Shown: positions 35,505-44,569, counted from the first letter of the stretch. The stretch: 64,000 nt of DNA from Streptomyces sp. A1277 (GCF_004795015.1 NZ_SSBI01000020.1:1-64000), one strand, 5' to 3'. Numbers and translations: made by a program. The notes: a model not told the origin generated them from the letters alone.

Positions 35505-36697
35505 CAGAACAGTCCCTCCGGTGCTTCCCCGGGCGTGACCGGGTCGATGTCCTCGTACGGGCGACCGGCGGCGACGAGTCGCCGCGCGGTGCGGAGCAGT
35601 TCCCGGTCGGTCACGAGTTCCGGCGACGCGGACGGCCGGTAGCGCTCGAAGACCGCCTGGAAGCCGGGGTGATCGCGGAGCCTGCCGGCCGGTATCACCC
35701 ACAGGCAGCGGTCGTACGGAGGGTCGGGCGGCGGCGGGGTGGCCCGGCGTCCCAGCAGTGCCGGGCTCGTCCAGTCCCTGCAGTCGACGGCCAGGGTCGG
35801 GCCGCTGGGAAACCGCACGCGCATGCCGTACGCACCGAAGCCGGGCCACAGTTCGACCTCCGCCCCGATGTCCGTCAGCTGGTCGGCCAGCCGCTTCTCC
35901 ATGAGGCCGGGCGCCGACACCCACTGACGCAGCGGCCTGACCAGCAGCTGGACTCCGCCGCCTTCGTCGGCCCGGTACTCGCGCCCTCGTCGGACGGTGC
36001 CGGCCTCTTGGCACCGCCGCTGCTCGCACCACAATCCGCCCCCGGTCGTGGGGTGGAGCAGGCCGTGACAGCGCTTGCAGGAAACGTAACTGCGCCGTTC
36101 CCGGTCGAGATGGCTGGCCGGTGCAGGCTGGTAGACGTCGTACAGCAGGTCGCCGAGCGACCCCAGGTCGCTGCCCGCCGCGGCGGGAAGGGTGGCCAGT
36201 TCACGGTGGGTCAATACGGGACGCCGCACCAACAGGAGCCGAAAGGCCCGGTACGCCTCCGGATACTTCTCCTCGCGGCAACGCTGGGCCACGACGCTCA
36301 TGTGGTGCTGCCCGGAGTACCGGGCTGCGGAGTCCACCTCGTCCACGGCCCATTCGTAGCAGAGCTGGGTCGGCTGGCGGGTGTCCTCGTCAAGGAGCCG
36401 GGCCTCCGGAGGAACCACGTCCGGCGGCAGCGTGACGGGCCAGCGGTCCAGCGACCGGCACGCCGCCCATTCGACGAGTTCGGGAAGGCTCTCCGGGGGG
36501 CGTGCCTTGAGCAGCAGACAGGTGAGGACCGTGGTGTTCAGGGCCCGCTGCGCCTCCTCGGGATACGGCACGGCGGACGCCGTCCCCGGGTCGCCAGCCT
36601 CGCTGAGGCGGACCATGGCGGTGGCGACGCTCCGCAGCAGGAGTACGCCGTCCGCCTCCGACCATCGGGCCGTGCGAACTGTCCGGTCGGGATTCAT
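35504..36697 (-). CDS. REase-fold nuclease associated with pPIWI-RE
   Basis: A 397-residue protein. The N-terminal 200 residues are helical and would correspond to the pPIWI-RE-associated 'Y' region. A zinc-ribbon follows, CKRCHGLLHPTTGGGLWCEQ with a further cysteine (RRC). Then comes a C-terminal restriction-endonuclease-like fold (about 265-345) with LADQLTDIGAEVELWPGF, YGMRVRFPSG and TLAVDCRDWTSP. In this family I expect V-D-x-K-D-W; here the lysine is arginine, which may weaken or alter catalysis. It probably cleaves DNA for the pPIWI-RE/helicase pair. It is 1 bp downstream of the Cas4-like gene and overlaps the helicase gene. Confidence 0.78.
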   Translation of the reverse strand: MNPDRTVRTARWSEADGVLLLRSVATAMVRLSEAGDPGTASAVPYPEEAQRALNTTVLTCLLLKARPPESLPELVEWAACRSLDRWPVTLPPDVVPPEARLLDEDTRQPTQLCYEWAVDEVDSAARYSGQHHMSVVAQRCREEKYPEAYRAFRLLLVRRPVLTHRELATLPAAAGSDLGSLGDLLYDVYQPAPASHLDRERRSYVSCKRCHGLLHPTTGGGLWCEQRRCQEAGTVRRGREYRADEGGGVQLLVRPLRQWVSAPGLMEKRLADQLTDIGAEVELWPGFGAYGMRVRFPSGPTLAVDCRDWTSPALLGRRATPPPPDPPYDRCLWVIPAGRLRDHPGFQAVFERYRPSASPELVTDRELLRTARRLVAAGRPYEDIDPVTPGEAPEGLF

Positions 36698-36698
36698 C

Positions 36699-38423
36699 TC
36701 AGCCTTTCGTCGGGTCGGGAAGGGCGGGGCGGCACCAGACGGACATCTCGCAGGTCCGGCAGTGGGGGCCCGGGCGAGCGACCGCGGTGGTGTCCGCGTG
36801 CCAGTCGGAGGCCAGGGACCGCACTACCTGGCGTGCCGAGGCGCGGATCTCGGTGTCGAAGGGGTCGATGACGGTGAGCCGGGCGCCACGCGGTCCGAGG
36901 ACCTCCAGCTCCACCCGCGCGGCGGAGACGTCCTCGCCGACGACCGGACTGGTGCTGAGCAGGACGGCGAGCGCGAGTTGCGGCCGTTCGCGCAGGACGT
37001 CGGTCTCTGGGGGAGGGTCCCGCCGGGCGTCCGTCTTCGTCTCCCGGTAGACCCAGGAGGAGCCGTCGAGGTAGAGCGTGTCGGTTTTGGCGAGCACCAC
37101 GACGTCGGCGTCGGCGTCGTGCGCCACGAGGGTGCGTTCGTGGACCAGTTCGCTGACGGTGGAGAGCCGATACGGGCAGTGGCGGGCGTGCGCGGCGACC
37201 ATCCGCGCGCCGAGGTCCGCCTGGTCCGGCGGGACCGTCCAGCGTCCCGCCGACCAAGGGGCCCGGCCGTCGGGAGCGTCGTCGGGGCGGCAGGCGATTC
37301 CGGGGTGGGCCTCGTGGTGCTGCTGGATCCAGGTGTGCACGGCGTGGCCGCGGACGACGTGCGGGGTGAGGGCGCGGGCCTCGGGGTCCGGCAGCCGGAG
37401 CCGGCGCAGCCGCTCCCGGGCGGGGCAGCTCTCGTCGCGGTCCGGACGGCCGACGTACGACCGCCCGTTGGTGATCGACCACGTACGGCGCGGCCGGTTC
37501 AGCTCCTCGATGCCCAAGAGGCCGCCGAGGCGGGGTAGAGCGGGGCAACTGGGCGCGTATTTGCAATCCTCACAGTCGTGGCCGGGGAGGAAGGTGCCGG
37601 CGGAGACGGCGGCGGTCAGCCTCGGACGGCCGTGGACGGCGTAGCGCCGGGCCACGTCCTCGGGACCTTCGGAGAGCACCTCGCGCCGTTCCCCGTCGAG
37701 GCAGCTCACCTCGGTGATCCTCACTTCCTCGGGCTTTCGCAGGGCCGCTTCGCCGACGTCCCGCACAGGTCGAGCTGCGTGGCTCCAGTGGAAGCGATCC
37801 GGTAATCGGTGCGGCTCGCCGAAGGCCACGACCTGCGCGGCCGCCGCGAGGTCGGCCCGTTCGGCGTGTCCGACGCGCTCCGATGCTTCCTGGCCCGGCC
37901 CGCTCAGGCCCCTCGCAACCGGTACGCGCAGTTCGCGCAGCCGGCCGTCTGCCGAGGCGTACGGGCGCCCCCAGACGCACTGTTCGTAGCGCCGCGCACC
38001 GCGGCCATCGGGTTTCTCGAGCCGGGTGACGAGCACCCAGGAGTAGGGGACCGGCCGCAGGTCCGGAGTGCTGTTCTCCAGGTAACGGTCGAGGGCGGAG
38101 CGGGTCCAGGAAACAAGTCCCGGATCGGCCCGCGGGCGCTCTCGGGTGGCCGTCAGGGCCCTGCGGAGGGCTTCCTCGGCGTCGACGTCCTCGTACTCGA
38201 TCAAGTCGAGCGCCTCCCCAAGGGGCCCGAGGTTGAAGCCCTCTCGAGCGTCGGCCTTGTACGCGGGAAGCGGGCCCGGAGCCAGCCTGATTCCGGCCCG
38301 GGCCTTCAGCGCCCCTTTGTAGGGGCAGCTGCCATGGGCGTTCGGGCGGAGGAACGATCCCGCGAACACGCGGATCAGTCCGCTGGTCCACGTGCTCTCA
38401 CGGGGGGCCATCCATGCAGGCAT
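36699..38423 (-). CDS. PD-(D/E)XK nuclease, Cas4/AddB-like, first gene of the operon
   Basis: About 574 residues from ATG 38423, with GGAG 6 bp upstream. The C-terminal part has the nuclease core AKTDTLYLDGSSWVYRETKT: D448, then E461-x-K463. Three cysteines near the end (555, 558, 564; CRTCEMSVWC) and another cluster, CEDCKYAPSC, near 300 are like the Fe-S cysteines of Cas4 and AddB. This would be a DNA end-processing nuclease. It is the promoter-proximal gene of the five-gene operon. Codon 207 (37803-37805) is TTA. A nuclease of this type is not, as far as I recall, part of the minimal pPIWI-RE triad. Confidence 0.75.
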   Translation of the reverse strand: MPAWMAPRESTWTSGLIRVFAGSFLRPNAHGSCPYKGALKARAGIRLAPGPLPAYKADAREGFNLGPLGEALDLIEYEDVDAEEALRRALTATRERPRADPGLVSWTRSALDRYLENSTPDLRPVPYSWVLVTRLEKPDGRGARRYEQCVWGRPYASADGRLRELRVPVARGLSGPGQEASERVGHAERADLAAAAQVVAFGEPHRLPDRFHWSHAARPVRDVGEAALRKPEEVRITEVSCLDGERREVLSEGPEDVARRYAVHGRPRLTAAVSAGTFLPGHDCEDCKYAPSCPALPRLGGLLGIEELNRPRRTWSITNGRSYVGRPDRDESCPARERLRRLRLPDPEARALTPHVVRGHAVHTWIQQHHEAHPGIACRPDDAPDGRAPWSAGRWTVPPDQADLGARMVAAHARHCPYRLSTVSELVHERTLVAHDADADVVVLAKTDTLYLDGSSWVYRETKTDARRDPPPETDVLRERPQLALAVLLSTSPVVGEDVSAARVELEVLGPRGARLTVIDPFDTEIRASARQVVRSLASDWHADTTAVARPGPHCRTCEMSVWCRPALPDPTKG

Positions 38424-38565
38424 GCGATCTCCAGGACATCGACCTTGATGGGTTCCCCATGGGAGCATTTTCCTGTGAAAGGAGTCAACACACTCTTTCG
38501 AGTGATACCAATCAACCTTCTCGCCCTCTATGATCCTCGGGATGCGGCCTGCGAGGAGGATCACC
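38424..38565. promoter_or_regulatory. Divergent promoter region of the defence island
   Basis: This 142-bp gap separates the leftward pPIWI-RE operon and the rightward methylase/kinase pair. It is much more A+T-rich than the flanking genes. TATGAT at 38529-38534 is a good -10 for the methylase, leaving a short leader with GAGGAGG before ATG 38566. TTGACT on the minus strand (38483-38488) is a possible -35 for the operon. The HTH at the N-terminus of the methylase could bind here and balance modification against nuclease genes; that is inference. Confidence 0.5.
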
Positions 38566-40548
38566 ATGACGAACGGAGCCACGGTCACCGCGACCGAGAT
38601 CGCCCGTATCGCCGGGGTCGGGCCGGCGGCGGTGAGCAACTGGCGCCGGAGGTACGCGGAGTTTCCCACTCCTGTGGGCGGTACGGCGGCGAGTCCGCAG
38701 TTCTCCCTGCCAGAAGTGATGGATTGGCTCGAAGCCCACGGCCGGCCGGTGCACCTCTCGCCGGTCGACGAGGTGTGGCGGGCCATGAACGCCTTGCGGG
38801 ACCCGGGACGGCCTGGCGGAATACTTGCCGCGGTCGGGTTCCACCTGCTCGGCGAGGAGCCGCCCCGGCACTCCGGCCGGACGGAGGCGGACGCCGGCGG
38901 CCTGCCCATGGACCTGGGCCTCCATGTCGACGCGCTCGGAGACCGGCTCGGCGCGGCCGAGGCGTTCGAAGCGCTGCTCAGCCGCTGGACGGAGGCGCAC
39001 GCCCGCCAGGTGGAGGTGACCCCCGCCCCGGTGGCGTCACTGATGTGCGCCCTGTCCGGCTCCGTGGACGGCACGGCTCCCGACTCCGTGCTGGACCCCG
39101 CGTGCGGGACAGGCGGACTCCTGCTCCAGGCAGCGGAGAACGGCGCCGTCTCCCTGCTCGGTCAGGAGGTCCAGCCCGATCTCGCCGAGATCGCGGATGT
39201 GCGACTGCGGCTCCACGGGCACCACGACGTGACCGTGGCCACGGGTGATTCCCTCCTGGAGAACGCCCACGACGCCGCACGGGTGCGGAGCGTCGTCTGC
39301 AACCTTCCTTTCGGTCAGCGGGATTGGGGCCGCTCGAAGCTGGGGTACGACACCCGGTGGACCTACGGTCTGCCCCCGAAGGGAGAGCCCGAACTCGCCT
39401 GGGTCCAGCACGCCCTGGCCCATCTGGACGACGGAGGCAGCGCAGTCTTCCTGATGCCCGCAGCGGCAGCGGCCAGGCCCTCGGGTCGCCGCATCCGGGC
39501 CGAGTTGGTGCGACGCGGGGCGCTGCGCGCGGTCGTGGCCCTGCCGTCCGGATCCGCCTCCACCCACTCCCTGGGAACCCATCTCTGGATCACCCAGCCG
39601 AGCAACGAGCCGTCCTCCCCCGACGTGCTCTTCATCGATGCCGAACCGCTGGTCGAAGCAGCTCCGGAGAACCGTGCCGCCGGCACGGACTGGAAGGCCG
39701 TGCACACCGCCGTGACCGAGGCGTGGCGGCGCTTCCGGACGGGAGCGGAGCTCGACCGGGCCGTCTCCAGCGCGGTCCCCGTCATTGCACTCCTTGACGA
39801 GGAAGTGGACATCACCCCCGCGCACCACGTCCGCTCGGAACCCGGTGAGACCTTCGACCTGGCACAGCTGGAGGAGGACCGGACCCGCTGGCACCGGACG
39901 CTGACCGGGTTGACGAACGTCCTCCCCACGGTGAGGGAGGTTCCGGCGGCCGACCCGCAGGTGCTCGTCTCTTTGGAGGACCTCATCCGTTCCGGTGCCC
40001 TGCGGATGTGGCGCGGCTCCTCCGCCAGAGAAGCGCCCGACGGGGTGGAAGCGCGGGTCCCGCTCCTCAGGCTGATCGACGGGCAGTCCCGCACGCCGCC
40101 GGGCCGCTGGGCATACGCCCCCGAGACCGAACGCATCCGCGAGGGGGACGTCCTGGTATTCGCCGGCTCACCGCAGGGCGCGCGTCCTGCGGATCCGCAG
40201 GAGTACGGTGCCGCGGCTGGCCAGAGCATCACCGTCCTGCGTCCCGAACGGGATTTGCTGGACTCCTGGTTCCTGGCCGGAGCGCTGACCGGGGGCCCCA
40301 GGGTCGGGCGCTCCGGAAGCTCGACGGGGCCCACCGGGCGGCCGAGCCGCCTTGATCCGGGGCGTGTCTTCCTGCCGGTCCGGGAACCGGCCGAGCAGCA
40401 ACGGATCGGGCGGGCCTTCCGGGACATCGCACGGCTCGACGAACTTCTGGACGAGACAGCCGAGCACGGTCGCCGCGTCGCCCGCCGCCTGGCGGACGCG
40501 CTGGCCGCCGGGCTGGCAGACCTGATCGACGACGACAGGCGGGGCTGA
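38566..40548 (+). CDS. N6-adenine DNA methyltransferase with N-terminal HTH
   Basis: About 660 residues from ATG 38566. Residues 5-55 form a MerR/excisionase-like HTH (TEIARIAGVGPAAVSNWRRR). A gamma-class N6 methyltransferase follows: SAM motif I VLDPACGTGGLLL (D177) and catalytic motif IV CNLPFG (N246). The usual form is N/D-P-P-F/Y, and leucine in place of the first proline is known in HsdM-like enzymes. The C-terminal 180 residues look like a type I specificity-like target recognition region, so modification and recognition may be in one chain. No HsdR/HsdS genes are present. Its likely job is to mark self DNA for the island's nucleases. Confidence 0.85.
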   Translation: MTNGATVTATEIARIAGVGPAAVSNWRRRYAEFPTPVGGTAASPQFSLPEVMDWLEAHGRPVHLSPVDEVWRAMNALRDPGRPGGILAAVGFHLLGEEPPRHSGRTEADAGGLPMDLGLHVDALGDRLGAAEAFEALLSRWTEAHARQVEVTPAPVASLMCALSGSVDGTAPDSVLDPACGTGGLLLQAAENGAVSLLGQEVQPDLAEIADVRLRLHGHHDVTVATGDSLLENAHDAARVRSVVCNLPFGQRDWGRSKLGYDTRWTYGLPPKGEPELAWVQHALAHLDDGGSAVFLMPAAAAARPSGRRIRAELVRRGALRAVVALPSGSASTHSLGTHLWITQPSNEPSSPDVLFIDAEPLVEAAPENRAAGTDWKAVHTAVTEAWRRFRTGAELDRAVSSAVPVIALLDEEVDITPAHHVRSEPGETFDLAQLEEDRTRWHRTLTGLTNVLPTVREVPAADPQVLVSLEDLIRSGALRMWRGSSAREAPDGVEARVPLLRLIDGQSRTPPGRWAYAPETERIREGDVLVFAGSPQGARPADPQEYGAAAGQSITVLRPERDLLDSWFLAGALTGGPRVGRSGSSTGPTGRPSRLDPGRVFLPVREPAEQQRIGRAFRDIARLDELLDETAEHGRRVARRLADALAAGLADLIDDDRRG

Positions 40549-40573
40549 GGCGCCGTGGGAAGAGGCCGATGGC

Positions 40574-41851
40574 ATGTTTGAGATTCGGCAGGGTCACGTC
40601 CTGAACTCCCGCTACCGGCTCGACGGACCCCTGCGCGCCGGTGGCATGGGAATGGTCTGGCGGGCGTACGACGTGAGGCTCAGTCGCGTGGTCGCGGTGA
40701 AGTTCGCGAACCCCGCCGCAGCCCTGACCTTCCAGGACCGGGACGAGATGCTGAAGCGCTTCCAGCAGGAGGCCGGGGTAGCGGCACGATTCACGAACAC
40801 CGGGGTGGCGTCGGTCTACGACGTCGGAGAGGATCGCCCATACTCCTACCTCGTCATGGAACTCGTCCAGGGCTCAACCCTGGACGAACTGATGGATGAG
40901 TGCGGGCCGCTCGAACTCTCCGTGGCCGCCAGCATCATCGTGCCCATCTGCGCCGTCCTCGCGGCGGCCCATCGCGCGGGCATCGTGCACCGCGACCTGA
41001 AGCCCTCCAACGTGATGGTCTCCGAACAGGGCCACACCAAGGTCCTGGACTTCGGCATCGCCCGGGTGGAGGGTGCCGCCGTCGACACCAGGCTCACCAG
41101 GACGGGAAGAAATCCGGGAAGCCCCGGCTACATGTCGCCCGAACAGTACGAGGGCAAACAGGTCACCGGAAGGTCCGACCTCTACGCCCTGGGTTGCCTG
41201 CTGTACGAGATGCTCGCGGGTCGCCCGGTCTTCCCCCAGGACGACGAGTTCGCGCTCCGCCACATGCACACCACCGTCACCCCCGACGCGCTGGGCGGGT
41301 TGCGCGAGGGGCTGCCAGAAGCGGTGCTGAACCTCGTCGACCGGCTGCTCGCCAAGGACCCGGCGGACCGCCCCGCCAGCGCGGACGAGGTCAACAGGAT
41401 CCTCCGTGTCTACCTGCCCGCCAGCGGTGACGACCCGCCGGACGACTACGTCTTCCCGGACCCCACCCGTCCCTTCCGCCTGCCGTTCGCACCCGAGGAC
41501 GTGCCGCTGACCGGCCCTCGGGTGGAGCTGCCAGGCACCGTTTCCCGCACGTACCGGGCGAGGGCCGACGCCAAGGACCTCCACCACGAGGTGCGACGCC
41601 TGCTCGGGACGGAGCCGGCGAAGGCGGTCGACCTGCTCAGGGAGCGCCTGCCGGACCTGGCGGAGCAATACGGCCTGCGCGCCCACGAAGTTCTGGACCT
41701 CCGCTTCGATCTGGCCGAGGCCGTGCTTGTCCAGGTCGACCGCGAGGAGGCCAGGGACCTCTATGCGGCGATCCGCCAGGACACCGCCGATGTGGACGGA
41801 CTGGAGATGTACCGGACCCGGGCGGAGGAGGGCATCGCCCGCTGCGGCTGA
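40574..41851 (+). CDS. Soluble Ser/Thr protein kinase
   Basis: A 425-residue Hanks-type kinase: glycine loop LRAGGMGMVWRAYD, ATP lysine K43 (VVAVKFANP), catalytic loop HRDLKPSN (139-146), DFG at 159-161, and activation segment GSPGYMSPEQYEG. The kinase domain ends near 285. The remaining 140 residues are helical, with no transmembrane segment and no PASTA repeats, so the protein is cytoplasmic and unlike the usual Streptomyces Pkn receptors. It lies 25 bp after the methylase in the same operon. A kinase beside a DNA methylase recalls the Pgl/BREX systems, but no PglZ or PglY is here. Confidence 0.88.
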   Translation: MFEIRQGHVLNSRYRLDGPLRAGGMGMVWRAYDVRLSRVVAVKFANPAAALTFQDRDEMLKRFQQEAGVAARFTNTGVASVYDVGEDRPYSYLVMELVQGSTLDELMDECGPLELSVAASIIVPICAVLAAAHRAGIVHRDLKPSNVMVSEQGHTKVLDFGIARVEGAAVDTRLTRTGRNPGSPGYMSPEQYEGKQVTGRSDLYALGCLLYEMLAGRPVFPQDDEFALRHMHTTVTPDALGGLREGLPEAVLNLVDRLLAKDPADRPASADEVNRILRVYLPASGDDPPDDYVFPDPTRPFRLPFAPEDVPLTGPRVELPGTVSRTYRARADAKDLHHEVRRLLGTEPAKAVDLLRERLPDLAEQYGLRAHEVLDLRFDLAEAVLVQVDREEARDLYAAIRQDTADVDGLEMYRTRAEEGIARCG

Positions 41852-41863
41852 CGGGGCGGGCGG

Positions 41864-43840
41864 TCACGACTCCGCCGCCACGGCCTCGGCCCGTTCCTCG
41901 GCCCGGTCCGCCCATCCCGCGATCCTGCGGCTGACACGGTCGAGAGCGTCCCGTACCTCTTTCACCTGGGGGGGGTCCCAGCCCTCCTGGGCGACGAAGC
42001 TCGCCCCGCCCTCCTCCACGGGCACGCCCGCCATCCCGTCCACGTCCCTGCGCAGCCTGTCGACACTCTCACGCACGCACGCCCAACTCACGGAGGCGGC
42101 TTTGACACCCACCCGGGAGTCTTCGAGCGGCACCGGCCCGCCACTGTAGGCGTGGCGCACCAAGGCATCCGTGAGGATCCGTGGTCGACCCTCGGCCGTG
42201 GCCAGGGAGCCGCCGCTCTCGTCCACCTCGTAGAGGCGTTCGCCCGCCCGTCCCGCCCGGACGGCCTCGTACGCCTGGAGGATGCCGCGCCGCCGGGACA
42301 GCATGGCCCGCAGCACCGTCGCGGGCCCCCGATCGTCCTCCTCCTCCCCACCGCCGAAGACCTCACGCTGCAGGGCCATCGGCTCGGCCATCGCCATGTG
42401 GTAGGCCGCCTTCACCGCGAGTTCGGTCTGCGCGGGACCGAGCCTGCCGCTGTCGCCCAGTCCCCTGTCCGCTTCGGCCAGGGCCGCGTCGCGCAGCTTC
42501 TCCAAGGCGCGGTTGCCTGCTTTGGGCCCCTCCCACCGCATCTCGGCCCGTAGCTCCTCGATCTCCGGCAGCCGGTACGCGCGCTGGAGCACCGCGCGCC
42601 GCGGACGGACGAACTTGACGTCTTCACTCAGACCGGTGCGCACCGCTCGCAGGATCAGCTCTACCGCGACGTCGACGCGCTCCTCCCGCTTAGGCCGTTG
42701 CTTTGCCGTGAGGGACCGGATGCCCTCGTTGACCCGCCGTGCGGTCCTGATTCCGCCACCCAACAGTGAGCGGAGGATCTCTTCCGCCCGGATGTCCAGC
42801 TCATGGCTCAACCCGGCGGTCTTCAGCTCCTCCCGGGAGATGGTTCCAGCGAACCAGCGCTTCTCTGTCTCCGTGATGTGGGCTGTGATGGACCGGCCCA
42901 TCTCGGCAAGGCTGTCGAGTACAGCATCCGCTTTCGCCTCGTTCTCCACAGCCGGCCCGTAGGGACGTGGCGGGCGAATGTGGGTGAGCCCGATGAAGTT
43001 GCGTACCGCCGTGTGGAACATCTGGCCCGTGCGGGTGTCGGGGCGGAACCCGACGACCACACGGGCGGGGACGCTGAGCGCGCGGATCTTGCGCCGCTCG
43101 TTCTCGGTCAGTTCCGGCCACCCCTGCTTCCGCACCAGCCGTCCCCAGCGGCTGATCTCACCCCGAAGCTTCCGGTTGTCGGCACCCCACTCGTACGCGA
43201 TCTTCGACGGCTGGTAGTCGAGGAGTTCGTGCACCGCGCTGATTCGGCTTGACCCGTCGGCTGCGATGAGCAAAGCGCAATCGGGATGGCCGTTCTCGTG
43301 CACCACAGTCAGAGGAACCACAGTCAGCGGCTGGAGGACCCCCTCGACGGCGATGTCCTGGGCCAAGGGGTTGTCCCGGACCAGTCGGCCCTTCGCGTCC
43401 TCCAAGCGTTGAGCGAGCCTGGACGGCGTCTCGGCACGCATCTCCAACCCGGCCGCACCACCTGGGGCCGACCGTGGTTCCACCAGCGTGGGCCGTTGCA
43501 TTCCCAAGCCCGACAGCGCGTACTGGCGGTGCCCGTACTCTCGGGGGTTTGCGGGATGCGGCAGCACGGTCGCCGACCATAGCCGCGTCTCTGCAATCAG
43601 CAAGGTCCCGCCCTGGACCCTCAGCTCGGCGGGGTCTGCGAGCCTCCGCCGCATGTCGTCCGGGCGCACGGCGGCCCGAGCCATCGCGCGCGCCCCACCC
43701 TCCGTTAGTCCATGCCCTCGCAGGGCGTTGGCGAGGTTATCGACCGCCGCAGTGCGGGGCAGCGCCCAGGGGGCGGGCTGCCATCCCGGGACTACTTCTT
43801 CCTCTACGACTCCGCCGGGGTCCGTAAGATCGTCAGCCAC
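41864..43840 (-). CDS. ParB-like nuclease-fold protein, function unknown
   Basis: About 658 residues from GTG 43840, with GGAGG 9 bp upstream. Residues about 155-210 read DNPLAQDIAVEGVLQPLTVV and AADGSSRISAVHELLDY, the pattern of a ParB/Srx N-terminal domain, in which D-G-x-x-R-x-x-A binds a nucleotide (CTP in ParB). The rest is mostly helical and ends in a charged coiled region. In ParB the domain acts as a CTP-dependent clamp on DNA; in mobile elements it is also found in nucleases and regulators. It overlaps the next upstream gene by 8 bp and converges on the kinase with 12 bp between stops. Confidence 0.6.
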   Translation of the reverse strand: MADDLTDPGGVVEEEVVPGWQPAPWALPRTAAVDNLANALRGHGLTEGGARAMARAAVRPDDMRRRLADPAELRVQGGTLLIAETRLWSATVLPHPANPREYGHRQYALSGLGMQRPTLVEPRSAPGGAAGLEMRAETPSRLAQRLEDAKGRLVRDNPLAQDIAVEGVLQPLTVVPLTVVHENGHPDCALLIAADGSSRISAVHELLDYQPSKIAYEWGADNRKLRGEISRWGRLVRKQGWPELTENERRKIRALSVPARVVVGFRPDTRTGQMFHTAVRNFIGLTHIRPPRPYGPAVENEAKADAVLDSLAEMGRSITAHITETEKRWFAGTISREELKTAGLSHELDIRAEEILRSLLGGGIRTARRVNEGIRSLTAKQRPKREERVDVAVELILRAVRTGLSEDVKFVRPRRAVLQRAYRLPEIEELRAEMRWEGPKAGNRALEKLRDAALAEADRGLGDSGRLGPAQTELAVKAAYHMAMAEPMALQREVFGGGEEEDDRGPATVLRAMLSRRRGILQAYEAVRAGRAGERLYEVDESGGSLATAEGRPRILTDALVRHAYSGGPVPLEDSRVGVKAASVSWACVRESVDRLRRDVDGMAGVPVEEGGASFVAQEGWDPPQVKEVRDALDRVSRRIAGWADRAEERAEAVAAES

Positions 43841-44237
43841 GGGCGACGACCTCCGTGATGCGATCCACGAGGAGCAACGCGCGTGTGGCCTGCCTGCGGT
43901 TCTCACGTGGGGACGGCGGGTTGCCTGCGGCCCGCGTCAGATGGGCAGCGTATTCGCTGAGTGCTGCCCGTGTCTGGTACCACCCCTCCAGGGTGAGCGG
44001 GACACTGTATAGCCGCTCACCGTGGACGTTGACGACCTCGCAATGCTCCTCGCGCTCAGAGATGGCGGCCCATCGCGCCGCCATACGACCGAGGGTGACC
44101 ACCGAGCGGTCGTCCGTCGAGGTCCCGGGCACGTCCACGGCCCGGCAGTCCCGGGCCGCCCGGTGCAACACCGCTGTCACGAGGCTGACTTGTGCCTGGT
44201 CGAGGGGGATGAAGAAGGTGTTGGTCGTTTCCGTCAT
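43833..44237 (-). CDS. Small protein coupled to the ParB-like gene, function unknown
   Basis: A 134-residue protein starting at ATG 44237, with GGAG 8 bp upstream. It has no motif I recognise. It is rich in alpha-helix-forming residues (AQVSLVTAVLHRAARDCRA; TRAALSEYAAHLTRAAG) and has no cysteine cluster or membrane segment. The 8-bp overlap with the ParB-like gene points to a shared operon and probably a shared complex. Confidence 0.6.
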   Translation of the reverse strand: MTETTNTFFIPLDQAQVSLVTAVLHRAARDCRAVDVPGTSTDDRSVVTLGRMAARWAAISEREEHCEVVNVHGERLYSVPLTLEGWYQTRAALSEYAAHLTRAAGNPPSPRENRRQATRALLLVDRITEVVARG

Positions 44238-44569
44238 GGGACGCGCTCCGCTGGGTCGGCCGATGTCTCATCGGCGTTGGCACCTGGCTGCCCGGTTGCG
44301 CCGGACAGAGCGAGAGAGCGCGGGCGTACCCGACCGCCGACCTCCACCCGTGTCGGTCTGGGGCAAGAATGAAATCCACAGACCTCCGGTGCCGCGCGGA
44401 CCGCACACCATCCGGCCCTGGAGAGGAGGCGGTAAACAGCCTCATTCCCGAGGAGCGTGGCGAGACGACACGACGGCTCGGAACCTGGGTACCGAGCGGG
44501 CCGCGCCGCCATGGTGTCGGACACCGAGCGGGTCGCTCGGGGCGGAATGTAACCACTCGAACACACACC

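Noticed and set aside
35505..36032. N-terminal extension of the DinG-type helicase
   Set aside because: It overlaps the REase gene on the same strand in another frame and looks random; ATG 35504 gives a TGATG coupled start.
38566..43840. A Pgl, BREX or DISARM system
   Set aside because: Methylase and kinase are present, but no PglZ phosphatase, BrxC/PglY ATPase, DUF1998 or PLD protein.
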